Source of the DNA: an uncultured Eubacteriales bacterium
GTDB taxonomy: Bacteria; Bacillota; Clostridia; Oscillospirales; CAG-272
Assembly (NCBI GenBank): GCA_934433485.1
Contig: CAKRZR010000014.1
Coordinates: 1-56,646, forward strand
Length of the DNA stretch: 56,646 nucleotides
Direction of reading: 5' to 3'
This document shows, piece after piece, positions 41,022-49,785 of the stretch. A model generated the notes under the pieces. It saw only the letters and a list, made by a program, of their open reading frames with translations, was not told where the DNA came from and did not search any database. The position numbers were made by a program, and so were the translations under genes. The stretch's first letter is position 1. The number at the start of each line of letters is the position of its first letter.

Positions 41022-41047
41022 CCAAGAGAAAGGATGCGAGCATATTT

Positions 41048-42163
41048 ATGAAAATGGAAGGTCAGATCCGCATTCCCTCCGGCTGCGCCATCTCCGCCGT
41101 GATTTCCCGCGACGGCAAGCGCATGACCGGCGAGTCCATCATCGAAAGTATGATCCCGATGCACGATCGCTCAAACGGACTGGGCGGCGGCTTTGCGGCA
41201 TACGGCATTTATCCGGAATATAAGGATTTTTACGCGCTGCACATGTTCTTTACAGACAAGCTCGTGCGTGAGGAATGTGAGGCTCTCCTGCGCGACCGGT
41301 TTGAGATCGTCTGGGCGGAGGACATTCCGATCCGCAAAATCCCCGCAATTACCGACATTCCCATCATCCGGCGATATTTCGTCGCCCCGCTCGCATCCGT
41401 GCTTTCGCGCCTGCAGCTCGATGAAAAAGAATACGTGGCGCGCACCGTCATGCACATCAACACAAAAATAGACGGTGCGTTCGTGTTCTCCAGCGGCAAG
41501 AATATGGGCACGTTCAAAGCGGTCGGTTTTCCGGAGGATGTCGGCAGATTCTATCGGCTGGAGGAATACGAAGCGTATTCGTGGACGGCACACGGACGGT
41601 ATCCGACCAACACGCCCGGCTGGTGGGGCGGCGCGCATCCGTTTGCCCTGCTCGACTACACCATCGTCCACAACGGCGAGATTTCCTCCTATGACGCGAA
41701 CCGCCGGTTTATCGAAATGTTCGGCTACAAATGCACGCTGCAAACAGACACTGAGGTCATCACCTACATTGCGGACTATCTGCTCCGCAGACAGGGACTG
41801 ACCCTCGATGAGCTCGCCTCTGTAATCGCCTCCCCGTTCTGGTCCACCATCGAGCGCATGAAGGGCTCGTCGGATCCGGCGGTGTGCGCAAAGGCGGAAA
41901 AGCTCACATACTTCCGCACGGTATTCTCGTCTCTGCTCATCACCGGTCCCTTTTCCATCATTCTCGGTTTCACCGGCGGACTGATGGCACTGAACGACCG
42001 GCTGAAGCTGCGTTCCATGGTAACAGCGGAGCATGACGACCGTGTGTATATCGCGAGCGAGGAAGCCGCTATCCGCGCGATGGATCCGGATGCCGGGAAT
42101 TTCTACGCACCGTCCGGCGGCGAACCGGTCATTGTTACAGTAAAGGAAGGAGTGGAACTTTGA
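41048..42163 (+). CDS. Glutamate synthase, class II glutamine amidotransferase subunit (split archaeal type)
   Basis: The 371-residue protein corresponds to the N-terminal amidotransferase domain of large glutamate synthase. Cys13 in SGCAISAV is the expected nucleophile, exposed only after removal of a short leader. Other family blocks are GGGFAAYGIYPE, TAHGRYPTNTPGWWGGAHPF and VHNGEISSYDANRRFIE with the oxyanion Asn/Gly. It releases ammonia from glutamine for the synthase subunit encoded next (overlap TGATG). The ribosome binding site (AAAGG) is about 14 bases from the ATG, longer than usual. First gene behind the attenuator. Confidence 0.9.
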   Translation: MKMEGQIRIPSGCAISAVISRDGKRMTGESIIESMIPMHDRSNGLGGGFAAYGIYPEYKDFYALHMFFTDKLVREECEALLRDRFEIVWAEDIPIRKIPAITDIPIIRRYFVAPLASVLSRLQLDEKEYVARTVMHINTKIDGAFVFSSGKNMGTFKAVGFPEDVGRFYRLEEYEAYSWTAHGRYPTNTPGWWGGAHPFALLDYTIVHNGEISSYDANRRFIEMFGYKCTLQTDTEVITYIADYLLRRQGLTLDELASVIASPFWSTIERMKGSSDPAVCAKAEKLTYFRTVFSSLLITGPFSIILGFTGGLMALNDRLKLRSMVTAEHDDRVYIASEEAAIRAMDPDAGNFYAPSGGEPVIVTVKEGVEL

Positions 42164-43668
42164 TGGCAGGACTGTATATTTCCCCCGAATTTGAAGTGAT
42201 CCGGAACCCCAACCGGTGCATTGCCTGTCGCGTATGTGAACGACAGTGCGCGAACGAGGTGCATTCCTTGGATCCGGACACCGGCATGATGCGCTCCGAT
42301 GAGTCGAAGTGCGTGGACTGTCAGCGGTGCGTTTCGCTCTGTCCGACCCACGCGCTGCACATTGTAAAAAACGAAAACAGCTTCCGCGAAAACGCGAACT
42401 GGAAGAGCGATACGATTAAGGAGATCTACAAGCAGGCAAACAGCGGCGCGGTGCTCCTCTCCTCGATGGGCAACCCGAATCCGCTGCCGGTCTACTGGGA
42501 CAGAATCCTGTTGAACGCATCGCAGGTGACAAACCCCTCGATCGACCCGCTGCGGGAACCAATGGAAACCAAAGTATTCCTTGGAAAAAAGCCGTCGGCG
42601 GTATCGCGCAGACCGGATGGGACGTTGGACACGACGCTGCCGCCGCAGGTAGAGCTCGCAATGCCCGTGATGTTCTCCGCAATGAGCTACGGCTCCATCA
42701 GCTACAACGCGCATGAAAGTCTTGCGCGCGCAGCGACAGAGCTTGGCATCTGCTACAACACCGGCGAAGGCGGACTGCACGAGGATTTCTACAAATGGGG
42801 CAAGAACACCATCGTACAGGTAGCATCCGGACGGTTTGGCGTACATGAGGATTATCTGAACGCCGGCGCCGCGATCGAGATCAAGATGGGACAGGGCGCA
42901 AAACCGGGTATCGGCGGTCATCTGCCCGGAATCAAGATCGTCGGTGACGTTTCGCGCACCCGTATGATCCCCGAAGGCTCCGACGCAATTTCTCCGGCGC
43001 CCCACCACGATATTTACTCCATCGAGGATCTGCGCCAGCTTGTGTATTCCCTGAAAGAAGCTACGGAGTATAAGAAGCCCGTGATCGTCAAGGTCGCGGC
43101 GGTTCACAACATAGCGGCAATCGCGTCCGGTATCGCGCGCAGCGGTGCGGACATCATCGCCATCGACGGATTCCGCGGCGGCACAGGCGCGGCGCCGACC
43201 AGGATCCGCGACAATGTGGGCATTCCGATCGAGCTGGCACTTGCCGCGGTGGACAAACGGCTGCGCGATGAGGGAATCCGCAACAACGTCTCCCTTGTGG
43301 TAGGCGGCAGTATCCGTTCCGCGGCGGATGTGGTCAAGGCTGTGGCGCTCGGCGCGGATGCCTGCTATATCGCGACCGCGGCACTGCTTGCGCTCGGCTG
43401 CCATCTCTGCCGTACGTGCCAGACCGGTAAATGCAACTGGGGCATCGCCACGCAGCGTCCGGAACTGGTCAAGCGGCTCAACCCCGATATGGGCAGCGAA
43501 CGACTCGTACATCTTCTGACCGCATGGCAGCATGAAATCAAGGAAATGCTCGGCGGCATGGGCATCAACTCCATCGAGGCTCTGCGGGGCAACCGTCTGA
43601 TGCTGCGCGGTGTCAATCTGACAGAAAAGGAGCTTGAGATCCTCGGTATCTCACACGCGGGCGAATGA
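42163..43668 (+). CDS. Glutamate synthase, FMN/iron-sulfur synthase subunit with N-terminal ferredoxin domain
   Basis: The 501-residue protein starts with a two-cluster ferredoxin domain (CIACRVCERQC at about 19-29, CVDCQRCVSLCP at about 50-61) and continues with the glutamate synthase TIM barrel (about 130-480): SAMSYGSISYNAHESLARAA, NTGEGG, KMGQGAKPGIGGHLPG, VSRTRMIPEGSDAISPAPHHDIYSIEDL, IDGFRGGTGAAPT and the cluster cysteines CHLCRTCQTGKC. It makes glutamate from 2-oxoglutarate and ammonia. The ATG overlaps the preceding stop. This is the central subunit of the split enzyme. Confidence 0.95.
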   Translation: MAGLYISPEFEVIRNPNRCIACRVCERQCANEVHSLDPDTGMMRSDESKCVDCQRCVSLCPTHALHIVKNENSFRENANWKSDTIKEIYKQANSGAVLLSSMGNPNPLPVYWDRILLNASQVTNPSIDPLREPMETKVFLGKKPSAVSRRPDGTLDTTLPPQVELAMPVMFSAMSYGSISYNAHESLARAATELGICYNTGEGGLHEDFYKWGKNTIVQVASGRFGVHEDYLNAGAAIEIKMGQGAKPGIGGHLPGIKIVGDVSRTRMIPEGSDAISPAPHHDIYSIEDLRQLVYSLKEATEYKKPVIVKVAAVHNIAAIASGIARSGADIIAIDGFRGGTGAAPTRIRDNVGIPIELALAAVDKRLRDEGIRNNVSLVVGGSIRSAADVVKAVALGADACYIATAALLALGCHLCRTCQTGKCNWGIATQRPELVKRLNPDMGSERLVHLLTAWQHEIKEMLGGMGINSIEALRGNRLMLRGVNLTEKELEILGISHAGE

Positions 43669-44102
43669 AACGGATTTATGTAAAGGAAGAATGGTGTCTC
43701 GGCTGCCATCTCTGCGAATACAACTGCGCTTACGCAAACTCGGGTCTGTCCGACATGGTAAAGGCGCTCAAGGACAAGCCGATTTATCCGCGGATCCGGA
43801 TCGAGGGAAACGACAGGATCACATACGCCGTCTCCTGCCGCCACTGTGACGATCCGCTCTGTGTCAAAAGCTGCATCTCCGGCGCGCTCGCCTTCCGGGA
43901 CGGCGCTGTCACGATTGACCATGACAAATGCGTCGGCTGTCTGACCTGCATGCTCGTATGTCCCTACGGCGCGATCGTGCGCGGAGAGCATGGCGTGGTC
44001 GAAAAATGCGAGCTGTGTCTCAAAAATTCCACCGGTTCTCCGGCTTGCGTGGCAGGCTGTCCGAACCGGGCAATTGTATACGAGGAGGCGAAAACGGAAT
44101 GA
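43665..44102 (+). CDS. Ferredoxin-type electron-transfer subunit (4Fe-4S)
   Basis: A 145-residue protein with several CxxCxxC groups: CLGCHLCEYNC, CRHCDDPLCVKSC, CVGCLTCMLVCP and CELCLKNSTGSPACVAGCP, enough for about four 4Fe-4S clusters in the DmsB/HycB-like arrangement. It most likely carries electrons from the flavin subunit encoded next to the synthase subunit. Its start overlaps the previous stop by four bases (ATGA), so the genes are translationally coupled. Confidence 0.9.
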   Translation: MKRIYVKEEWCLGCHLCEYNCAYANSGLSDMVKALKDKPIYPRIRIEGNDRITYAVSCRHCDDPLCVKSCISGALAFRDGAVTIDHDKCVGCLTCMLVCPYGAIVRGEHGVVEKCELCLKNSTGSPACVAGCPNRAIVYEEAKTE

Positions 44103-45355
44103 AACGATATGTGATCGTCGGAAACGGCATAGCGGCTGCCGGCGCCATCGAGGGGATCCGCTCTGTGGATCGCGAGGGTGTCATCACCGTGATCTCGGCG
44201 GAAAAGCATCCCGCATACTGCCGCCCGCTTATCTCCTACTATCTGGAAGGCAAAACGAAGCTGGAAAATATCGGTTACCGCGGCGCGGATTTCTACGACA
44301 AAAACGGCTGTATGGTCCACTATGGCAGATCGGCGACAAAGCTGGATCCGGCAACACAGACGCTCACCCTCGACGACGGCACGACGGTTCCCTACGACAG
44401 CATCTGCATCGCGACCGGCTCGTCTCCATTTGTCCCACCGATGAATGGACTCGATACGGTAGAGAAAAAAGTGCCGTTTCTCACACTGGACGACGCGCTG
44501 ACGCTGGAATCCTACTGCACGCCGGAGAGTCGTGTGCTCATTGTCGGCGCCGGGCTGATCGGGCTAAAATGTGCGGAGGGACTGTGCGGCAGAGTCGGTT
44601 CGATCACGGTGTGTGACCTTGCCGATCGGGTGCTGTCGAGCATCTTTGACGCCGAAACCGCAGCTGTGATGGAATCGGTACTGCGCGAGCATGGGATCTC
44701 GTTCCTGCTTGGTGATTCCGTGGCACAATTTGATAAAAATACGGCAGTTATGAAAAGCGGGACGGTCGTTCCGTTTGACATCGTGGTACTGGCAGTCGGC
44801 GTGCGCGCGAATACAGCCCTGGTGCGGGACGCAGGCGGCGCGGTCGGCCGCGGGATCACGGTGGATTGTCATATGCGCACTTCCCTATCCGACGTATATG
44901 CCGCCGGGGACTGCTCGGAAACGTTCGATTTCTCCGACGGAAAGACAAAGGTCATGGCGATCCTTCCAAACGCGTATATAGAAGGACACTGTGCCGGCGT
45001 GAATATGGCGGGCGGTGCGGAATCCTTTGCAAACGCGATCCCCATGAACGCCATCGGCTTCTTCGGCGTACATTCGATGAGCGCAGGCTCCAAAGTCGAT
45101 TCTTCGGATGTCGGCTGCGCGGTTTATGAGGAAAAAACGGAGGGCGCGATCAAGAAGCTCTTTATCCGCGACGGACGGCTGGTCGGTTTCATGCTGGTGG
45201 GCGACGATGTGCTCGACCGTGCCGGAATTTATACAAATCTGATCCGTTCCGGTACCTCGCTCTCCGAAATTGATTTTGAGCAACTGAAAATTTCCCCGAA
45301 TTTGTTCTCTTTTGGTGCAAAATACCGTAGAAAAATCTTAGGAGGTATGGTATAA
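44099..45355 (+). CDS. FAD/NAD(P)-dependent oxidoreductase subunit of glutamate synthase
   Basis: A 418-residue pyridine nucleotide-disulfide-type reductase with two Rossmann motifs, YVIVGNGIAAAGAIEGI at the start (FAD) and VLIVGAGLIGLKCAEGL (NAD(P)), CIATGSSPFVPP, and VYAAGDCSETFDFS before the C-terminal domain. In this setting it would oxidise NAD(P)H and pass electrons through the ferredoxin subunit, replacing the GltD beta subunit. GAGGAG precedes the ATG at 44099, which overlaps the ferredoxin stop. Confidence 0.9.
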   Translation: MKRYVIVGNGIAAAGAIEGIRSVDREGVITVISAEKHPAYCRPLISYYLEGKTKLENIGYRGADFYDKNGCMVHYGRSATKLDPATQTLTLDDGTTVPYDSICIATGSSPFVPPMNGLDTVEKKVPFLTLDDALTLESYCTPESRVLIVGAGLIGLKCAEGLCGRVGSITVCDLADRVLSSIFDAETAAVMESVLREHGISFLLGDSVAQFDKNTAVMKSGTVVPFDIVVLAVGVRANTALVRDAGGAVGRGITVDCHMRTSLSDVYAAGDCSETFDFSDGKTKVMAILPNAYIEGHCAGVNMAGGAESFANAIPMNAIGFFGVHSMSAGSKVDSSDVGCAVYEEKTEGAIKKLFIRDGRLVGFMLVGDDVLDRAGIYTNLIRSGTSLSEIDFEQLKISPNLFSFGAKYRRKILGGMV

Positions 45356-46074
45356 TGTATATTGATGCAGGAAAGCTCGATTTTCGCACTCTGAACGAAG
45401 CGATCCGCGACGCCGGTGATACCTGCCATATCACCGGATGCCTCGGTCAGCGGTTCATCGCCGCAGGTATGAGCGGAAAGAAAATCGAGATCGACGGGAT
45501 CCCCGGCAATGCCCTTGGCGCATATCTCGGCACCTCCGCGATCACGGTACACGGCAACGCACAGGACGCGGTCGGCGATACCATGAACGACGGAACCATC
45601 GTGGTGGAGGGCACCATCGGAGACGCAGCCGGATACGCAATGCGCGGCGGCGCGATCTATATAAAGGACAACGCAGGATACCGCGCCGGGATCCACATGA
45701 AAGAATACAAAGACAAAAAGCCCGTGATCGTGATCGGCGGACGTGCCGGCAGCTTTCTCGGGGAATACCAGGCAGGCGGTGTTATCGTCGTGCTGGGTCT
45801 GCACAAGGACGCGCGTCCCATCGTCGGAAATTTTCCGGCGACCGGGATGCACGGCGGAAAAATGATCCTGCGTGGCAGCGTGGATGGCATCGTTTTCCCG
45901 CCGCAGGTCAATTTGCGCACGGCGACGGAGGCGGACAAAGCAGAATTTGCGCCGTACATCCGCAGCTATGGCGCATACTTTGGCGTCGATGCGGACGCGC
46001 TGCTTGCCGATACATACACAGTTGTTACGCCGGACTCCAAGAATCCGTACCGGCAGATGTACGTCGCAAACTGA
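45355..46074 (+). CDS. Glutamate synthase GXGXG-domain subunit
   Basis: The 239-residue protein is the C-terminal GXGXG beta-helix domain of glutamate synthase as a separate subunit: glycine-spaced turns in GCLGQRFIAAG, GDTMNDGTIVVEGTIGDAAGYAMRGGAIYIK, GGRAGSFLGEYQAGGVIVVLG and GMHGGKMILRG. In the one-chain enzyme this domain helps shape the ammonia channel between active sites. AGGAGG precedes the ATG, which shares one base with the preceding stop. Together with the four genes before it, this completes a five-gene glutamate synthase. Confidence 0.92.
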   Translation: MYIDAGKLDFRTLNEAIRDAGDTCHITGCLGQRFIAAGMSGKKIEIDGIPGNALGAYLGTSAITVHGNAQDAVGDTMNDGTIVVEGTIGDAAGYAMRGGAIYIKDNAGYRAGIHMKEYKDKKPVIVIGGRAGSFLGEYQAGGVIVVLGLHKDARPIVGNFPATGMHGGKMILRGSVDGIVFPPQVNLRTATEADKAEFAPYIRSYGAYFGVDADALLADTYTVVTPDSKNPYRQMYVAN

Positions 46075-46090
46075 GAGAGGAGAGACTCTG

Positions 46091-47296
46091 ATGAAATACG
46101 CAAAGGACGAGGTCATGCAGTATGTCGAGGAAGAGGATGTCAAGTTCATCCGCCTGGCATTCTGCGACGTCTACGGCAATCAGAAGAATATCTCCATCAT
46201 GCCCAGAGAGCTGCCGCGCGCTTTCTCCTACGGCATCGCCATCGACGCTTCCGCTATTCCCGGCTTCGGCGGCGAGGTATATTCCGATCTGCTGCTGCAC
46301 CCCGATCCGTCCACGCTGTCGCTTTTGCCATGGCGGCCGGAGCACGGGAAGGTAGTGCGTATGTTTTGCGGGATCACCAACCCCGACGGTACGCCGTTTA
46401 TAGCGGACACCAGGACATTCCTCCTCCACGCGGTAGAAAAAGCGGCACAAGCGGGCGTGACCTTCACGTTCGGCTCCGAAATGGAGTTTTACCTGTTCAA
46501 CCGGGACGAACACGGCAATCCGACAAAGACTCCCTATGACCGCGCCGGATATATGGACATAGCACCGGAGGACAAGGGCGAGAATGTACGACGCGAGATT
46601 TGCCTGACGCTGGAGCAGATGGGCATATTTCCCGAAAGCTCGCACCATGAAGAGGGTCCCGGGCAAAACGAGATCGATTTCCGCTACGCAGACCCGCTGA
46701 CGGCGGCAGATAACGCGGTGACGTTCCGTTCCGTCGTGAATACCATCGCGGCGCGCAACGGACTGTACGCGGACTTTTCCCCCAAGCCGCTTAATGGTCA
46801 TCCCGGCAACGGCATGCACATCAACTTTGCGGTAAAGGGCGCGTCGGACGACAGCATGGCACACGCGATCGCCGGAATCCTCGCCCACATATGCGAACTT
46901 ACTGCGTTTCTCAATCCGGTAGAGGAATCCTACAGTCGGTTTGGAGTGGACAAAGCGCCACGCTACATCTCCTGGTCGGCGGAAAACCGGTCGCAGCTGA
47001 TCCGGATTCCGGCTGCCGTCGGCGAATACAAACGCGCGGAGCTTCGTTCTCCCGATCCGATGTGCAATCCCTACCTCGCGTACGGTCTGCTCATCCATGC
47101 GGCGCTGGACGGAATCGAAAGCAAGCTGACGCCCATGGACGCCTGTGACCGCAATCTATATACAGCGCCGGCGGAAATCACAGGTCAGTACGCACGTTTG
47201 CCAGAGAATTTGACAGACGCGAAACGCCATGCCGCCGACAGCGCGCTTTTGCGGGAAATCCTGCCGGAGCCCATTCTCTCCATCTACACACGATAA
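46091..47296 (+). CDS. glnA: Glutamine synthetase, type I (short form)
   Basis: The enzyme makes glutamine from glutamate, ammonia and ATP. The 401-residue protein is shorter than the usual 440-470 but keeps the active-site blocks: DASAIPGF at the N-terminus, GSEMEFYLFN (metal Glu), HHEEGPGQNEIDF, NGMHINFAV (metal His), SAENRSQLIRIP, EYKRAELRSPDPMCNPYLA. AGGAG lies eight bases before the ATG. It follows the glutamate synthase genes by 16 bases, and the ANTAR gene follows by 39 bases, as in the clostridial glnA-nitR arrangement. Confidence 0.93.
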   Translation: MKYAKDEVMQYVEEEDVKFIRLAFCDVYGNQKNISIMPRELPRAFSYGIAIDASAIPGFGGEVYSDLLLHPDPSTLSLLPWRPEHGKVVRMFCGITNPDGTPFIADTRTFLLHAVEKAAQAGVTFTFGSEMEFYLFNRDEHGNPTKTPYDRAGYMDIAPEDKGENVRREICLTLEQMGIFPESSHHEEGPGQNEIDFRYADPLTAADNAVTFRSVVNTIAARNGLYADFSPKPLNGHPGNGMHINFAVKGASDDSMAHAIAGILAHICELTAFLNPVEESYSRFGVDKAPRYISWSAENRSQLIRIPAAVGEYKRAELRSPDPMCNPYLAYGLLIHAALDGIESKLTPMDACDRNLYTAPAEITGQYARLPENLTDAKRHAADSALLREILPEPILSIYTR

Positions 47297-47335
47297 GCGG
47301 CGCATAAAAGACAAACCCGAAAGCGAGGGAGGCAT

Positions 47336-47920
47336 ATGGCTCTGACCGAACACTGCTACAGCGTACTGCTCGTCTCCGCCTCAGACAAACTGACCGCCTC
47401 TCTTCGCGCCATGCTGCCCTGCGACCGCTACGATCCGGTCGTTGTGACAGGAGATGTGGCAAGCGCGCGCCGCTGTCTGTTGGAAAAATCATTCGATCTG
47501 CTTCTTATCAACACGCCTCTCCCAGATGAATTTGGCACACATCTCGCAATGGATGTCTGCAACAGTTCAGGAACGGGCGTTTTGCTGCTTGTACGGGCAG
47601 AGCATTTTCCGGACATTTCCGCCAGAGTCTCCCCCTATGGGATCCTGGTGCTCTCCAAGCCGACAAACGGAGCGATCCTCACCCAGTCGCTGACACTATG
47701 CTGCGCGACGCGGGACAGACTGCGGCGGATGGAGGAAAAAGCGGCGACGATGGAAGAAAAAATGGAGGAAATCCGGCTCGTGAACCGAGCGAAATGGATC
47801 CTCATCGACGAGCTCAAGATGACGGAAAAGGAAGCACATCGGTTTATCGAAAAACAGGCGATGGATCGCTGTATCACACGGCGCGCCGTCGCGGAAAACA
47901 TTCTATCGACCTATTCATAA
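47336..47920 (+). CDS. ANTAR-domain transcription antiterminator with a pseudo-receiver (NitR-like)
   Basis: A 194-residue protein. Residues 8-125 form a receiver-like domain, but the phospho-acceptor position is Asn59 (FDLLLINTPLPDE) and the acidic pocket is replaced by SASD; the conserved Lys108 (LSKP) is kept. A coiled-coil linker follows (about 126-148), then an ANTAR domain (about 135-192): ERIRLVNRAKWILIDELKMTE-like helix, KEAHRFIEKQAMD and RRAVAENIL, with the conserved Arg/Ala/Lys pattern of RNA-binding ANTAR proteins. It is probably controlled by ligand or protein contact (glutamine synthetase is a candidate) rather than phosphorylation. The likely RNA target is the leader at 40959-41021. 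Confidence 0.88.
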   Translation: MALTEHCYSVLLVSASDKLTASLRAMLPCDRYDPVVVTGDVASARRCLLEKSFDLLLINTPLPDEFGTHLAMDVCNSSGTGVLLLVRAEHFPDISARVSPYGILVLSKPTNGAILTQSLTLCCATRDRLRRMEEKAATMEEKMEEIRLVNRAKWILIDELKMTEKEAHRFIEKQAMDRCITRRAVAENILSTYS

Positions 47921-48001
47921 GACCGCGCACGGAGTAACAACGGTACGCGGGTAATTTGCTTTATTACATAAATTCACTACATGACATTGAGGTATGCACC
48001 C

Positions 48002-49627
48002 ATGACAAAATATATTTTTGTAACCGGCGGCGTGGTATCCGGGCTTGGCAAAGGCATTACAGCGGCATCTCTCGGACGACTCCTGAAGGCGAAAGGCTTA
48101 AAGGTAGCCGCGCAGAAGCTCGATCCCTATATCAATGTAGACCCCGGTACGATGAGTCCGTATCAGCACGGCGAGGTATACGTAACGGAGGACGGCGCGG
48201 AAACCGACCTTGACCTCGGTCACTACGAGCGATTCATCGACGAGGATTTGAATAAGTATTCCAATCTCACCACCGGCAAGGTATATTGGAACGTATTGAA
48301 TAAGGAACGCCGGGGAGAATATCTGGGCTCCACCGTCCAGGTCATTCCGCATATCACCAACGAAATCAAGGACTTCGTATACCATGTCGGCAAAGAAACC
48401 GACGCGGACGTTGTCATTACCGAGATCGGCGGTACCATAGGTGACATCGAATCGCAGCCGTTTTTAGAGGCGGTCCGTCAGATTTCGCTGGAAGTCGGAC
48501 GGGAGAACAGCCTCTTTATCCATGTCACCCTGGTACCGTTTTTGCGTGGTTCCGACGAACACAAATCGAAGCCGACGCAGCATTCCGTCAAGGAATTGCA
48601 GGGCATGGGGATCAACCCGAACATCATCGTGCTGCGCTGCGACGAGCCGCTGGAGGACGCGATTTTCAAGAAGATCTCACTCTTCTGCAATGTCAAGCCG
48701 GACTGCGTAATCGAGAACCTCACCCTGCCCTGCCTGTACGAAGCGCCGCTGATGCTGGAGGAATCGCACCTGTCCGCCGTGGTATGCAGAGAGCTGCAAA
48801 TCGAAGCGCCGGCGCCGGATCTGACCGAATGGACGGAAATGGTGGAGCGGATCAAAAACAGCCACAAGACGGTGGAAATCGGTTTGGTCGGCAAGTACGT
48901 GCAGCTACACGACGCATATCTTTCGGTTGCGGAAGCACTGCGTCACGCCGGATACACCGTACACGCGAATGTCTCCATCCACTGGATTGACTCGGAGACG
49001 CTCACAAAGGACAACATCGACGAGGTTTTAGGCAGTCTGGATGGAATCATCGTCCCCGGCGGTTTTGGCGGACGCGGGATCGACGGTATGATCCTGTCGG
49101 CGGAATACGCGAGAGTGCACCATGTCCCGTATTTCGGCATTTGTCTCGGCATGCAGATCGCGGTGATCGAATACGCGCGCCACATGGCAGGGATCGCAGA
49201 TGCGCACTCCGGTGAATTTGATGAGCTCTGCGCGCATAAGGTGATCGACTTCATGCCGGGACAGAGCGATGAGATCGACAAAGGCGGCACATTGCGGCTC
49301 GGCGCGTACCCGTGCGTCATCAAAGAAGGGACGACAATGGAAAAATGCTACGGTACACGACGGATTTCCGAACGGCACCGCCACCGCTACGAATTGAACA
49401 ACGACTACCGCGACGCTTTGCAAAACGCCGGTTTGACGCTGTCCGGGCTTTCGCCGGACGGTAGGCTGGTCGAAACCGTGGAATTGTCGGATCGTCTGTT
49501 CTATGTAGGTGTGCAGTACCACCCGGAATTCAAATCCCGTCCGAACAAGGCACATCCCCTCTTCTGTGGCTTCGTCCGCGCATCGTTGGAGAAACACGAA
49601 GAAGGCGAGAAGAAACGCGGCTTTTGA
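48002..49627 (+). CDS. pyrG: CTP synthase
   Basis: It aminates UTP to CTP with glutamine nitrogen. The 541-residue protein has the synthase domain (1-265: FVTGGVVSGLGKGITAASLG, KLDPYINVDPGTMSP, ITEIGGTIGDIES) and the class I amidotransferase domain (about 290-535: catalytic Cys381 in FGICLGMQ, and VQYHPEFKSRP with the His-Glu pair). Length is standard. GAGG lies nine bases before the ATG at 48002. It follows the ANTAR gene by 81 bases without a clear terminator, so it may be read as part of the nitrogen-regulated transcript. Confidence 0.97.
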   Translation: MTKYIFVTGGVVSGLGKGITAASLGRLLKAKGLKVAAQKLDPYINVDPGTMSPYQHGEVYVTEDGAETDLDLGHYERFIDEDLNKYSNLTTGKVYWNVLNKERRGEYLGSTVQVIPHITNEIKDFVYHVGKETDADVVITEIGGTIGDIESQPFLEAVRQISLEVGRENSLFIHVTLVPFLRGSDEHKSKPTQHSVKELQGMGINPNIIVLRCDEPLEDAIFKKISLFCNVKPDCVIENLTLPCLYEAPLMLEESHLSAVVCRELQIEAPAPDLTEWTEMVERIKNSHKTVEIGLVGKYVQLHDAYLSVAEALRHAGYTVHANVSIHWIDSETLTKDNIDEVLGSLDGIIVPGGFGGRGIDGMILSAEYARVHHVPYFGICLGMQIAVIEYARHMAGIADAHSGEFDELCAHKVIDFMPGQSDEIDKGGTLRLGAYPCVIKEGTTMEKCYGTRRISERHRHRYELNNDYRDALQNAGLTLSGLSPDGRLVETVELSDRLFYVGVQYHPEFKSRPNKAHPLFCGFVRASLEKHEEGEKKRGF

Positions 49628-49785
49628 AAAAGCCTGGCAAAACTTTTATATATAAGTAGGCAGATACGGTCTGTGCAAATCGTTAGAGTTGCCTTTATGG
49701 TAGGGCTTTTGTTTTGCCGACTGTCTGTCTCTCATGCTTCTGTATTGTTACTGTATCCCCATTACAGAAAGGATTTCCTTTGCTT
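49624..49785 (+). promoter_or_regulatory. Promoter and uncharacterised leader of purF
   Basis: TTGAAA (49624-49629, overlapping the pyrG stop), a 17-base spacer and TATATA (49647-49652). The roughly 125-base leader contains CAGA/TCTG and GGCA/TGCC pairings, and GGCAAAAC/GTTTTGCC (49638-49645 with 49708-49715) competes with AAAAGCC/GGGCTTTT. It does not match the purine, ZTP, PRPP or THF riboswitch consensus as I know them. It may be an unrecognised regulatory RNA or simply spacer. Confidence 0.45.

Noticed and set aside
42103..43533. 476-codon minus-strand frame opposite the glutamate synthase gene
   Set aside because: Antisense shadow of a highly conserved enzyme.
49653..49785. Guanine/adenine, ZTP or THF riboswitch before purF
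   Set aside because: Key conserved blocks of these aptamers could not be found; kept only as an uncharacterised leader.
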